Shown one piece after another: positions 24,778 to 34,435 of a stretch of 64,000 nt of DNA. The DNA lies in assembly GCA_003586115.2 (NCBI GenBank), contig QVOM02000073.1, forward strand, positions 31,323,298 through 31,387,297, read 5' to 3'. The notes beneath the pieces were generated by a model that did not search any database, had not been told where the DNA came from, and worked only from the letters and a program-made list of their open reading frames with translations. Both the position numbers and the translations under genes were made by a program. This stretch comes from Salvator merianae. Its lineage: Eukaryota > Chordata > Lepidosauria > Squamata > Teiidae. How positions within the stretch are numbered: position 1 is the stretch's first letter; every line of letters starts with the position of its first letter.

Positions 24778-25440
24778 CCTTTCCTGGTTTCTTTCTTTCT
24801 GCAGGATACAATTTCAGGAGCCTGTACAATGAAAGTAGTAAGAACATACCTTGATGAAGTATATATGGCAATTAACAAGCTGCATCTATACTGTGCCTTG
24901 AATGCAAACCTGGCCCTCCCAGGGGCAAGATATCTGCACAGATCCATGCCCAATGAGCACTTACTCCACTCTAAAGACAAATAAGTGTAGTTTACCTGCA
25001 GAGCAGGCAAAACTACTGCCCATAGTCTGGGAGCAACCTCCAAGAAGGCCCTATCCTGAGGTACCATCTTCCAACACCATCATTTGAAATAAGTCCTCCA
25101 AGAAACACTGCAATGCTGTCTTCCTTATTCTCCTCTCTCAAACTGTGATCACACACACTTTATACAGCAGAATTGCAACGGTATCATTGTGGTCACTCAC
25201 ACAGCACACAGCTTTGTTGCTGCAGCCAGCACAGTGCAACACAATTTGAAAAAAAAAAAAAAGATTGAACAACTTCCCCTTTACAGTGGCAGCTCTGTTT
25301 GCAGCAACCACTGTACGGGAGCAATAACGAAATGTTATTGCGGTGAATGTGTGGACCCAGCCTAATTGTGTTTAGCAGTAGTATAGCTGCACCGATATGC
25401 AAACAATGAGAAGAATTTTGTGGGTAAGACAAAACCCACT

Positions 25441-25473
25441 CCCTTTCCCTTTCCCTTTCCCTTTCCCTTTCCC
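25441..25473. repeat. (CCCTTT)n hexanucleotide repeat
   Basis: Five and a half perfect CCCTTT units. Confidence 0.95.
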
Positions 25474-25607
25474 ATCCCCAACATGTTGTAATGTTATCAT
25501 GGCCATAGCATCAGCCCAGTAAGATACCATTGTCAATGGTATCAAACGTCAACAAGAGCTCAAGCAAGAGCAGCACAAATGTGCTCGTTTTATCCCTTTC
25601 ACACTAA

Positions 25608-26011
25608 GGCCATTTCTGCATTTACCTGCCCTTGTTCAGACTCAGTGGATCCAGAATGGCCAGGCCACATCACCATGGCATGATAGCACTGATCTAGACC
25701 AGCCCAGACCATGTTGCCATGGCCTCGAAGCACATGCACGCTTTGAGGCAGGACACAAAGCCTTCAAAAGCTAAGAACATAAGTTCCTAGCCTCAAGAGC
25801 CTCTGCATGGCACACCTCCTTGTTTGGGATTAGGGCCCCACTGGTCCAGCCAGTAGTTATGATTGAACATGACTACTAGTGATCCCAATCAAGGCTTCTC
25901 TGATTGGGATCACGCTCCACATGAAGTGGACAGTGCATGCCAGATCTATGTGACCTAGAACCTTACAATGTGGGCCCTTAATCCTTATTAAGGACTTGTG
26001 CAGAAAAGTCG
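25608..26011. mobile_element. Inverted-repeat element with TAA target duplication
   Basis: Ends GGCCATTTCTGCA and, complemented, CGACTTTTCTGCA, flanked on both sides by TAA (25605-25607 and 26012-26014). The inside holds the GGAACAAAAGTTCC-type core (AAGAACATAAGTTCCTAGCC, about 25780) and a second palindrome around GATCCCAATCAAGG...CTGATTGGGATC (25881-25911). Length is 404 bases and there is no coding frame. The TAA flanks fit the TWA preference of PIF/Harbinger transposases, but the superfamily is an inference. Confidence 0.75.
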
Positions 26012-26019
26012 TAATTTCA

Positions 26020-26325
26020 CACCAGGACTTTTTTCTATGGTGACCCCCAGACTTTGGAACAGTCTCCTTCTGGAGTTATGCCAGGCATCAACTTTGCACG
26101 TCTTTTGACTCCTGGTTAAAACATAATCATTTCACTGAGGCCTTTGATGCTTAGCTTTCTCTAAGTATCGTCCTGCCAGAGAGGGAGGGAACGTGGGTTA
26201 TATTTTAATCTATGTTTTATATTGTTCTATGGTTTTTATCTTTTTTTTTTTTTCCTGTGGCCCAACCTGGGACCTTAGGGTGAAGGGTAGAATATAAATT
26301 CTAAAATAAAATAAATAATAATTGT
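26020..26325 (+). mobile_element. LINE 3' end, probable
   Basis: It begins with text for a decayed WNSLLLELC-like segment (CTTTGGAACAGTCTCC, 26054-26069), typical of the C-terminus of several squamate LINE reverse transcriptases. It then runs through a T-rich 3' untranslated part and ends GGGTAGAATATAAATTCTAA with AAAATAAATAATA. A second, shorter tail of similar wording lies at 27520-27600. Confidence 0.45.
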
Positions 26326-26330
26326 CATGT

Positions 26331-27816
26331 ACCTGCAAGGTTTTTTCAGGAGTGGATCCTCTACTATCCCTTCGTCACCAGCACACTGGGCCAATTCCCC
26401 TTATCTAGTTTGAGTGAGCCACAAGGGGCAATATTTAAGAAAGCATGTGATCACCAAACTGCTGTGTCTCTTGTATCCTGTGGAGTATGTCCTAGGAGCT
26501 CCCAGTGACACAAAATATTGTAGCATATTCTACCTCTTGGAACTGTTTTTAGCATTCCTTTCTTATGTCTCTTTCCCAAATATTTTCTGAACTTGGCATT
26601 CTGCTGAGCCTGTTGGGTTTTCCCTCTTGTGTGCAATTGGTACTGTTTGACTACATAAAAACAACAGTCACAGCCTGAAACATGGAAACAGAGAGGATCA
26701 AATGAGGCCTATACATGGCTTTAAAAAAAATAAAAAATTAAAAAAATGCCCCATGCAGTAATCAAAATATGATACCATATAAAATAAGATTTAATGGTTA
26801 TTATTGTTATGTTTTGAGAGTTAATGGTTGCAGGTTTGTACCTGAAAGTAAATCCCACTATATTCATCATTCAAAGTAAACATATGTGGGATTTGCACTA
26901 TAGGGTTGAGAAATGACAGCCTATCATATCGTATTATAGAATCCAAAGCAGTTATAAAATAATTTAATTTTAACTTTCCAAGATTATAGATATATTGTGC
27001 TAAATTTCTATCCTAATCATCTATGATAATCAGAATTATGGTTACAGTTCTATAATTTTTATATAAATGAGTTGGGTAAAATTAAAATGTAACCTGGAAA
27101 CCAGTAATGCCTTAAATCTAACCTTTAACAATGGGGAGATCTTTATCCAATTTTTGTTTTTTTTTTGTTGAAATGATTAAAATTTACAAAAAATTGAAAG
27201 CACAATTATAGCATAATTTTATAATAAAACTGATGCTGCAGCACAGCTGTATTTACCTGTAGAAAATATGTCCAGAGAATATTCTCAAGGTATAGCAACT
27301 GTCATGTCCCAAAGCTAGATAACATAACAAAAATCTTGAGTAGAAATTTCCCATATGATTCATATTATGCTGTTGCAGTCAGTTAACAAAGATGCAGTAA
27401 TGTATTATAATTTTTAAAACAAGAGGCTGATGGTCGTGGCTGTGTAATTTTGACTAATAAATGAACTTTGGTGCTTCTTCATTTGTTTTCATGGAAAATA
27501 GCCAACCTATTTTATCTGTTTTTATATTGATTTTATTGTGACCCATCCTAAGACCTTTGGGTATAGGTCAGGATAGAAATATATAAATATATCAGCTGCA
27601 TGCCTTAAAATAAAGAGATAATGGGAAAAAGTTGTCTGTTATTAAAGAATTCATAATTTAGGAGTATTCAAGAAATATATTAACATGTCTTCTCAAAAGA
27701 TTTTTAAAGGCTTTGGTTAGTGCCAGGTTAAAACACTGATCTTATATCATTTGCATAAACACTGAAATATTATTGAAAAGGAAATAGTTATCATATTAAG
27801 AGCATCTCTCTTCCAG
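26331..27816. other. Intron, nothing recognised beyond a LINE-like tail
   Basis: Very AT-rich. The only nameable piece is the tail-like stretch at 27520-27600 (GTGACCCATCCTAAGACC, then GGATAGAAATATATAAA). Confidence 0.5.
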
Positions 27817-27918
27817 ATTCTGTACAAGACTGTCCACGTAATTGCCATGGGAATGGTGAATGTGTATCTGGAATTTGTCACTGTTTTCCCGGTTATCATG
27901 GGCCTGATTGTGCTAAAG
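27817..27918 (+). CDS. TENM2: Teneurin-2 internal exon, EGF-like repeat 1
   Basis: The 102-base exon (34 codons, phase 1 to phase 1) follows the acceptor CTCTCTTCCAG and precedes the donor AAAG|GTAGTG. With the split codon from the previous exon it reads [19 protein letters not shown], then [15 protein letters not shown]. All six cysteines of an EGF-like repeat are present (CPRNC, GEC, ICHC, PDC), so the first repeat should fold normally. In teneurins eight such repeats form a rod that links the membrane-proximal part to the large beta-propeller and YD-repeat shell, and the rod carries the cis-dimer contacts. Both exon edges are phase 1, the usual modular pattern of EGF exons. Confidence 0.93.
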
Positions 27919-28769
27919 GTAGTGAATAACTTTGTTTTCAAATTTTTATTATCGCATGTTTTGTTGTATGCCATAATTGTACTCAAAATTATTTATTATA
28001 ATAATTTACATAGATGTTCAGAGTACTTCATTTATATATCTCAGGCTGCATTCTCATGGCAGAAGGGCCGGGTCCTACTGCCAGAGTAAGTGAGTATATT
28101 TAATGCCATTTACCTCAGCATGCTACTCAAGACACAGGTGCCAGGAGGCACCCTTCTCACAGCTGTGCTGTTTATGAATCACAGAGTCCTCTGATAGACC
28201 AAAACCAGCCCATTTCTGGACAATTTCTAGAAGATTCAGAGAAGCAAAAATGTTGGCCAGTAGGTTGACTCTTACTCCTTCATGCTTCCACACTGGAGGA
28301 GGAAGGTGACTTATGATGACCTAATCATCCTGAGAGTCATTTATCTTGCCCTGTGGGAAAAGTGGTTCCTGGGACTTAATGAAGAGTAAGTTTTTTAAAT
28401 AACAGTATATACTGTTTTTATTTGTGAAACTAGATTTAATAAACAAGGATTTATTTTGTAGATCTTCTTGTTCATAGGTTGTGAACCTCAATCCTAATAA
28501 GATCCAAAGGGCATTTTACTGCAGGGCTGGAAATAATTGGAAGTTAAAACCTGTAGAGTCTTTGGATCTGTGTCAAGAGTTATGTCTCCTCAAATAATTA
28601 ATGTAAACAAACCTGTATTTTGTTGGGAAGAGGAGTTGCAAGACAGCTGCTCCCAGTCAAGCTGTGGAGCACAATTTAGTTCTTCACAACTAGCTGTAGG
28701 CTGCTCCCAGTCACACGGGCCTCCATAAGTGCAGAGACACTTTGCTACTGAGCATCCCTGATACTCACT
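27919..28769. other. Intron, nothing recognised
   Basis: No gene or nameable repeat. The short frame at 28537-28728 has no family resemblance. Confidence 0.55.
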
Positions 28770-29100
28770 AGCTTAAAGTGTAAAAAGGCCCAGGGTCACC
28801 AGTGGACCTGTGGGTCTGATCCAGAACAAAGAAGTACCAGGGGTCCCTTTCAATGATACACCATAGTGTGCCGCCCCCCAGAGGCCCTGAGGCTAGGAAC
28901 AAGCATTCCTAGCCTTCAGAGGCATAGGGCTGCAGCCACGAAGCTCATGTGAACTTTGTGGTTGAGCTATGGACTGAACCAGATCAGAGCCATCAGTGCA
29001 GATGGTGCTGATCCTGCCCACGCCTGCTTGTGATCTGGATCAGTGGGCTGGGCTAATCTGGACCCACTGATCTGTATCTGAGACAGCCTAAAGCGTCTGC
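28770..29100. repeat. Multi-hairpin repeat with GGCTAGGAA core
   Basis: An 18-base arm (28882-28899, ending GGCTAGGAA) pairs with 28906-28923 (TTCCTAGCCTTCAGAGGC) around a six-base loop. A GATCCAGA/CAGTGGGTCC-type outer pair is present as in 25608-26011. It is an old member of the same class. Ends are approximate. Confidence 0.55.
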
Positions 29101-29277
29101 TTCTAAAACTAGTAAAAGTCGTACACACATCACAAAAAAAAGAGTTATGGTCCTGTGCAGGTCTCCTCAAAATAGGAATCTATGGGATCTGTTACCCAAT
29201 AGTGAGACATAAACATTGCATTTTTGTGTATTTAAGCAGATTGTTGTAAGTGAATTGTCTTGGTAATTTGTACTGAA

Positions 29278-29786
29278 GATTGGCCCCAGAGACCAACCAA
29301 ATATCATGCCAACTGGCAATATTCCAGAAAAAAAAAACACCTTCAGAATGATGTCCTGTTGTCTAGAGAGTGCAGAGGACTGTGCTGTCTGTATGGTTTT
29401 TGGTATACACACTTCCAGGTATTTTGCTGACACAAAATACCCAGAAGTGTGTGATCGTCGGTTTTTTTGCCCCCACAAATGTACAGTAGACGCGCATATC
29501 TAGGTATCAAAATACTAAGATGTGCATGACTCCACCATCATGCATGTGTGGCCATCTTTTTTGGCCCATGCACATGCGTGGTGGCCAGAACAACAATGGT
29601 GGCTCAATCTACAAGGTAAGCAATAGCGCTATTTTGAGGAAACTTGTCATCAGAGTTGGGTTTCTCAGAATCATGCATTTTAGTGGGAATATAGCGTATC
29701 TATGGTGGGGTTGCCACAGATACATGTGGCAGTCCCACCATAGAGGCGCCATAATGGCACTATATTCTCCCCATCTGGACGGGACT
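29278..29786 (+). mobile_element. Multi-hairpin element, copy B, GAA-flanked
   Basis: The 509-base copy lies between GAA (29275-29277) and GAA (29787-29789). It carries hairpins in series: 29407-29426 with 29433-29452 (ACACACTTCCAGGTATTTTG), an arm CCACCATCATGCATGTG with its partner at 29531-29587, a TTTGAGGAAAC pair near 29632-29672, and CTATGGTGGGGTTGCCACA (29700-29718) with 29725-29743. The last is extended by an outer GGGAATATAG pair. Frames on both strands encode similar peptides because the last hairpin is palindromic. They are not genes. Confidence 0.8.
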
Positions 29787-30627
29787 GAAGATTTGATCAT
29801 ATTACATGAAGAATTTGCACCATAATGTTTACATTGCCTCACCTCATTGCCCATAATGGGAAGTTTTCCTTCTTAAGGGAAGCCTTTTTTTTTCAGGTTG
29901 TCATCCTCTCCTGCCCAGTCGCACATGACTTCATTGTTATGACACTTTCACTTTGTCCCTTTATGGCTTGCTACAAGGATTGTTCCATTTCAATACTTAC
30001 CACTGCAAATATAGCTTTTTATTTTTTTATTTTTACAATCAATAATAGTGTTTATTTTGTGGTGTTCAAAATAGTTAAGGTCATGAAGTATAGTGCATCC
30101 ATTTTCATGTACAAGTCCTTTGCATTTGATGATTATCTATGACAAGCTATGAGAATTGGTACCTTTTTCACTCCCTGTGTTAGATGTATGTTTTGACCTC
30201 ATATACAGGAACGTGACAAGATACATTTTAAATTACCAGCTAAGTTAGCAGATAGTAACTGCTGGAAATGACAACTCCTACCAGTCTACATCTGTCATTG
30301 AAGGGAAAACAATGTTAATATTAGGAAATATAGACTGCTTTAATTAGGCATCATTGAAGTGTGTTGGCAATCTCCAAATATTCACTTTCTCAGCAGCTTG
30401 TGGGCAGTACAGGGGATTTCACATTTGTAAGTAAAAAAAGCCATGTGCAACAATGTCATTATCTGGAATTTCATATTTTTCATTTATCTAGTGAAAATTA
30501 TCCTCTTAAAAATGAAAAAGTGCTATTTTTGTACTACTAGACTATATGAAGTCCACAAATTCTTCACTGAACTAGGGCAAAGGAAGCAGAAATGCCAGTT
30601 GCTCATTTTATTAATGTAATCCAGAAA
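29787..30627. other. Intron, nothing recognised
   Basis: AT-rich sequence. The 105-codon frame at 29825-30142 is Phe-rich and looks random. Confidence 0.55.
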
Positions 30628-30887
30628 GGCCCTTTCTGCACTTAACTGCTCTTGGTCAGGATTAATGGGTCCAAAATAGCCAGGCCTACTGATTACAACC
30701 ATGGGAAGGAGTGGGCAGGGTAAGCCCACACTGTGGCCTCAAAGCACATACTAGCTTTGCAACTGTACCCCCATGCCTCTGAGAATTAGGAACAAAAGTT
30801 CTTAGCCTCGGGACCCCTGGGGGGTGCATTTTGGTGGCACACTAGAAGTGGAGGGAGGAATTCAAGGGGTAATAATAATAATAATAA

Positions 30888-30918
<31 letters not shown>

Positions 30919-31692
30919 AAGAAGAAGAAGAAGAAGAAGAAGAAGAAGAACTTGGTTTTTATACCCCGCTTTTCTCGGCCAAAGCTGACTCAAAGCGGCT
31001 TACAAGGTTATTTTTCTCCCGAAGGCTTACATCTGTCTATCTTCCGCATCACACAATGTGATGCTCCCTATTTATCTACTTGCAATTACTTGCTTTCGAA
31101 CAGCTAGGTTGGCTGGAGCTAGAGGCCAGTAGAGGGCGCTCATCCCCTCTAAACGGCAGACAGGGGCCTTGAACTCCGATCCTCCTATTGAAAGATCAGT
31201 GCCTTAGCCTTCTGCACCACTGTGCCTCCAATTCAAGGAGAAGGGGATGGGCTATTCAAATTTGGGGCTTGAGGGACATATGTGAAGGGACACAAAACAA
31301 GAATTATACATATTATTCATCAAGACACAAAACCTATAGCAATATTGACTATATTTTGGTGACGATTACAAGTAGAATTAGAGTGACAGAGGCAGAGGCA
31401 AAGGCAGAGGAAGAGGTGAATTTTTTTTGGATATTGGCCTATGACCCACTGCTGAAATGTGCCTCCTATGTTTTGGCTCAGGGCTACTGGTCCACTGGGA
31501 GACCCAATTAAACTGGTCTACCAGTGATCCAGATTAAGACCTCCATAATCTGGATCAGCCTCCCTCTAAAGCAAACAGAACCATACCAGAAGGGGCAGGG
31601 CCTCCTAGATCCATGTTAACTTGTGGATCTGGAGACCTAGATGCAAACTACACAGGCCCTTAAGCCAGATTAAGGTGTCGTTAGAAAGGGCC
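30628..31692. mobile_element. Inverted-repeat element interrupted by a SINE
   Basis: Ends GGCCCTTTCTGCA and, complemented, GGCCCTTTCTAAC, flanked by AAA on both sides. It holds the core AGGAACAAAAGTTCTTAGCC (30797-30816). A complete SINE lies inside (30868-31229). Without it the element is about 690 bases. The right half repeats words of 25608-26011 (GATCCAG, CCTAGATCC, GACCTAGA). It has no coding frame. Confidence 0.7.
30868..31229 (-). mobile_element. tRNA-derived SINE (second family), full copy
   Basis: On the minus strand it runs from a tRNA-like head (GGAGGCACAGTGGTGCAGAA, then GATCGGAGTTCAAGGC as B-box-like) through a body with CCAGTAGAGGGCGC reversed. It ends in GCGGGGTATAAAAACCAAG and a TTC/TTA-repeat tail, which on the + strand appears as the AAT/AAG tract at 30870-30950. 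It is bounded by AATTCAAGGGG (30859-30869) and AATTCAAGGAG (31230-31240), an 11-base target duplication with one mismatch. The TATAAAAACCAAGTTC 3' motif resembles the tail of the Sauria SINE at 8614, so both may use the same LINE partner. Confidence 0.88.
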
Positions 31693-32594
31693 AAAGTTTC
31701 AGTGATTAGGATTTCTGCTCCATGCCCCCCATGAAGAAATAAGATAATAAATGAAGTATTCAACTTAGTTGAGTTCTTCATGCAAGTAAGACAACCGGGA
31801 GATGTGAGATGGCTTCTAAAACTCTGGGCAAAACCATACCTGACTCACAGATCCATACTGGGTGTCACCCAGTGGAGGTTCTTCCTTGTTCATCATCTAA
31901 TGGTGAAAAGAGGGTTTGCAGGTCCCTTTGTCTAGTAGTCAGCATTCAGAATGGTAAAGACAAGCCACAGAGGGTGCAAGAGCAGCTCAGACAGCAATGA
32001 GGTGCCATTGTCTGCTACCAATGGAAGGTGCCTCAGGATGATCACCAGTAGGTGACCTCTTTTGAAATGCTTCCTGTTCCATATGCCACAAGAGGTGGGG
32101 TCAGCCTGGGCATGTCCCCTCATACCACTTGCAGTCAGAAGAGCATACAAAGCCTTCACAAGGTGCTCCAGGAATAGACCAGATCTGCTTGGGAAAGAAA
32201 ACCACATATCTTCTGCACTAGCGAAAGGTACCAAATCTAATTCTAGGGTGGAGTATGTAATCTCACGATGATACATCAGCTACTTTTGACATCAACTGCT
32301 TGTGCATCCTTCTTGATCAGTCCAAGAAGTTTTCCTAACGATTTAGGCTAAACCATTTTTCTAGGACCATAGAGGCCTTGTTCACTGTTTTTAAAGCCCA
32401 TACAGGAACTGAATGATTTTCAGTTCTAAAGCTGTTTCTGCATTGCTTCATCTCAAGAGCTGGATGTGGATGTCTCTTATAAAATGTACTGAATTGTAAA
32501 CAATTTGGAGCATGATCCTAATTCAGTGAACTCACCCACTGCATGTGGAAAGCGGCAGTGGAAGGGCAGAGCTCTAATCACAGTCTCACCTTTA
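31693..32594. other. Intron, nothing recognised
   Basis: Mixed composition. Overlapping short frames on both strands (31809-32276) show no domain. Confidence 0.5.
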
Positions 32595-34010
32595 AACCAG
32601 AACATGCCCTGCTCTATTGGGCCCATGGTCCATTTAGTCCAACAGTCTCTTCTCACAGGGGCAAAAAATGAATATGGAAGCCAAAAGGATAGCATAAGTC
32701 CAAACCTTACTCTGGTCACAAGTCTTCCAGTTACTGGCTTTCAGAGGCACGCTACCTCTGGTGTATACCCCCCTGAAATCACACAGCCATCAGAGTTAGT
32801 AACCTCTGATGACCCTGTCATCCATGAATTTGTCCAAACCTCTTTTGAATCCATCTAAAGTTTAGCTATATGATGTGTATGAAAAAAATCGTTTACTTTC
32901 TGCCCTCTCTCTTCTAAGACTGTATTTCTTTGCGTGGTTCTTAGTTCTGGTGTTCTGAGAAGGGGAAAAAAATCTTATTTCTATCCACTCTGTTCATATC
33001 ATGTCGGCAGTCACATTTTTACATTTTAGTCCATCCCTGGGACAGACGGGACTGAGGCCATTTTTAGCCTCCTCCAGCCTAGTCACATCTTACTGTGCTG
33101 CTGTCACTGCCACTGCTATCACCAGACCCTCCTGGTAAAAGGTAAATTGGGGCAGGGGGGCTCAGGGATGTGGCGGGAGGCAGCAGGGTCATGGGGGTGT
33201 GGTGGGAGGTGGTGGGAGCATCAGGGAGGCAGAAGGAGGCCGTGAGGGCATTTGGGGGTCGGCGAGAGGCAGCTGCAGCCATGGGTGTCACCTGACCCTT
33301 CCTGGTAAAAGGTAAGTTGGGGCAGGGGGGCAGGGGTGTGGTAGGAAAGTCCTCAAAAAACCCAGTAATTCAATTTAGTGTCTGTTCCCAAGGACTTAAG
33401 CTGGCCTCTGTCTTCAAAAAATATGAGGTATGACCACGGCCCATGTGTAGTTTTATAAGCCTTGATTATGTCTTCTCTCACTTGGCTCTTTTCTAGCCTA
33501 AAAAATCCCAACCATCTCAACTTTTCCTTGTATGAGAGTTCCTTTATCCCTTTTACTATTTCTGTTGCCCTCCCTTTTCTAATTCTGTTATTTCTCTATT
33601 ATTTTATTTTTAAAGGCAACCAAAACTGCATGCATTACTCTAGATGAGGTCAAACCATTGCTTTCTATAGAGGCAATAGTGTACTTACTGGTTTATTTTC
33701 AACAACGTTTGTTACTATCCCTAAAACGCTACTAGTTGTTTTTATAGCCAACACATATGAAGTCAAAACTTCTTTCAGATGTTTACCACCATGCCAAGAT
33801 CTGCTTCCTAATCTATCACAGCCAACTCCAATTCCATTAGTATGCAGGTGAAGTTAGAATTTTTTGCTCCACTGTGTGTCACTTTACACTTGTTCACATT
33901 GAACAACTTTTGCTACTCTGATGCCAGTTTCCCCAGTTTGCAGATATCCTTTTTGAGCTCTTCACAGTCTCTTTCTGTCATCAGCAAACTTGGCCTCTTG
34001 ACTGCTCACT
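32595..34010 (-). mobile_element. CR1-type LINE 3' half, decayed, interrupted
   Basis: On the minus strand the text follows the CR1 reverse transcriptase C-terminus and 3' end. The order resembles the element at 56524-59315 (for example TCCATGAATTTGTCCAAACC at 32820 and TTGTTCACATTGAACAAC near 33890, with AGATATCCTTTTTGAGCTC at 33943). Stops are frequent. About 33030-33430 does not belong to it and contains two direct copies of CCTGGTAAAAGGTAA. Confidence 0.65.
33030..33430. repeat. Insert with two 170-base-spaced CCTGGTAAAAGGTAA units
   Basis: CCTGGTAAAAGGTAA at 33131-33145 and 33301-33315 is followed in both by a TTGGGGCAGGGGGG stretch. The G-rich DNA between repeats GGGTGTGGTGGGAGG-like words. 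The insert splits the CR1 fragment. The same word begins each arm of the foldback at 59711-59888, so all may belong to one family. Confidence 0.6.
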
Positions 34011-34049
34011 TCAAATTCTAAATTATTAATGTAAGGTCATTTCCTCATA

Positions 34050-34435
34050 GCATGTGTCCTCATGCCATTCTGGGCTGATACTGGGCTGGATCAAAAGTTC
34101 TTAGACTTCAAACTTGCTAGCTGTGCGTGTTTTTGCCAGGTGCCCAGAAGTAGTGCATTTCCAGGACCACTAATGGGTACCCAGTGAAATGGCATTTGTT
34201 GCCACCCCCACACAAGTGGCTGGTTCAGTCCACCACCCTGGAATGCTACCTGGGCCACTTTCATTTGAGCAATTTATGGTACTATTTTCATACCATAGCA
34301 AAGTCCAACAGCTCATCCCATGCAGCTGAAACATTCTACTGGGAAGCATGGTCTCCTGGTAGATTGTCCATTATCCAGAAGAGGTGTTCCAGCCGGGCTG
34401 CTGATCCAGTCCTCTAGTTCAGTGTGGACACAGCC
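34050..34435 (-). mobile_element. Inverted-repeat element with GGCTGTGTCCACA end
   Basis: On the minus strand it begins GGCTGTGTCCACA and ends with the complement of GCATGTGTCCTCA. The inner text runs parallel to the element starting at 63516: GGACAATCTACCAGG, CATTTCACTGGGTACC, CACTACTTCTGGGCACC, then the GAACTTTTG core. It is non-coding. Confidence 0.6.

Noticed and set aside
24666..25067. 133-codon minus frame with Lys-Gln-Ala-Ser repeats
   Set aside because: The repeat part is the TTGC microsatellite. The rest has no recognisable domain.
25441..25473. Internal telomere-like repeat
   Set aside because: The unit is CCCTTT, not CCCTAA, and with five and a half copies it is an ordinary microsatellite.
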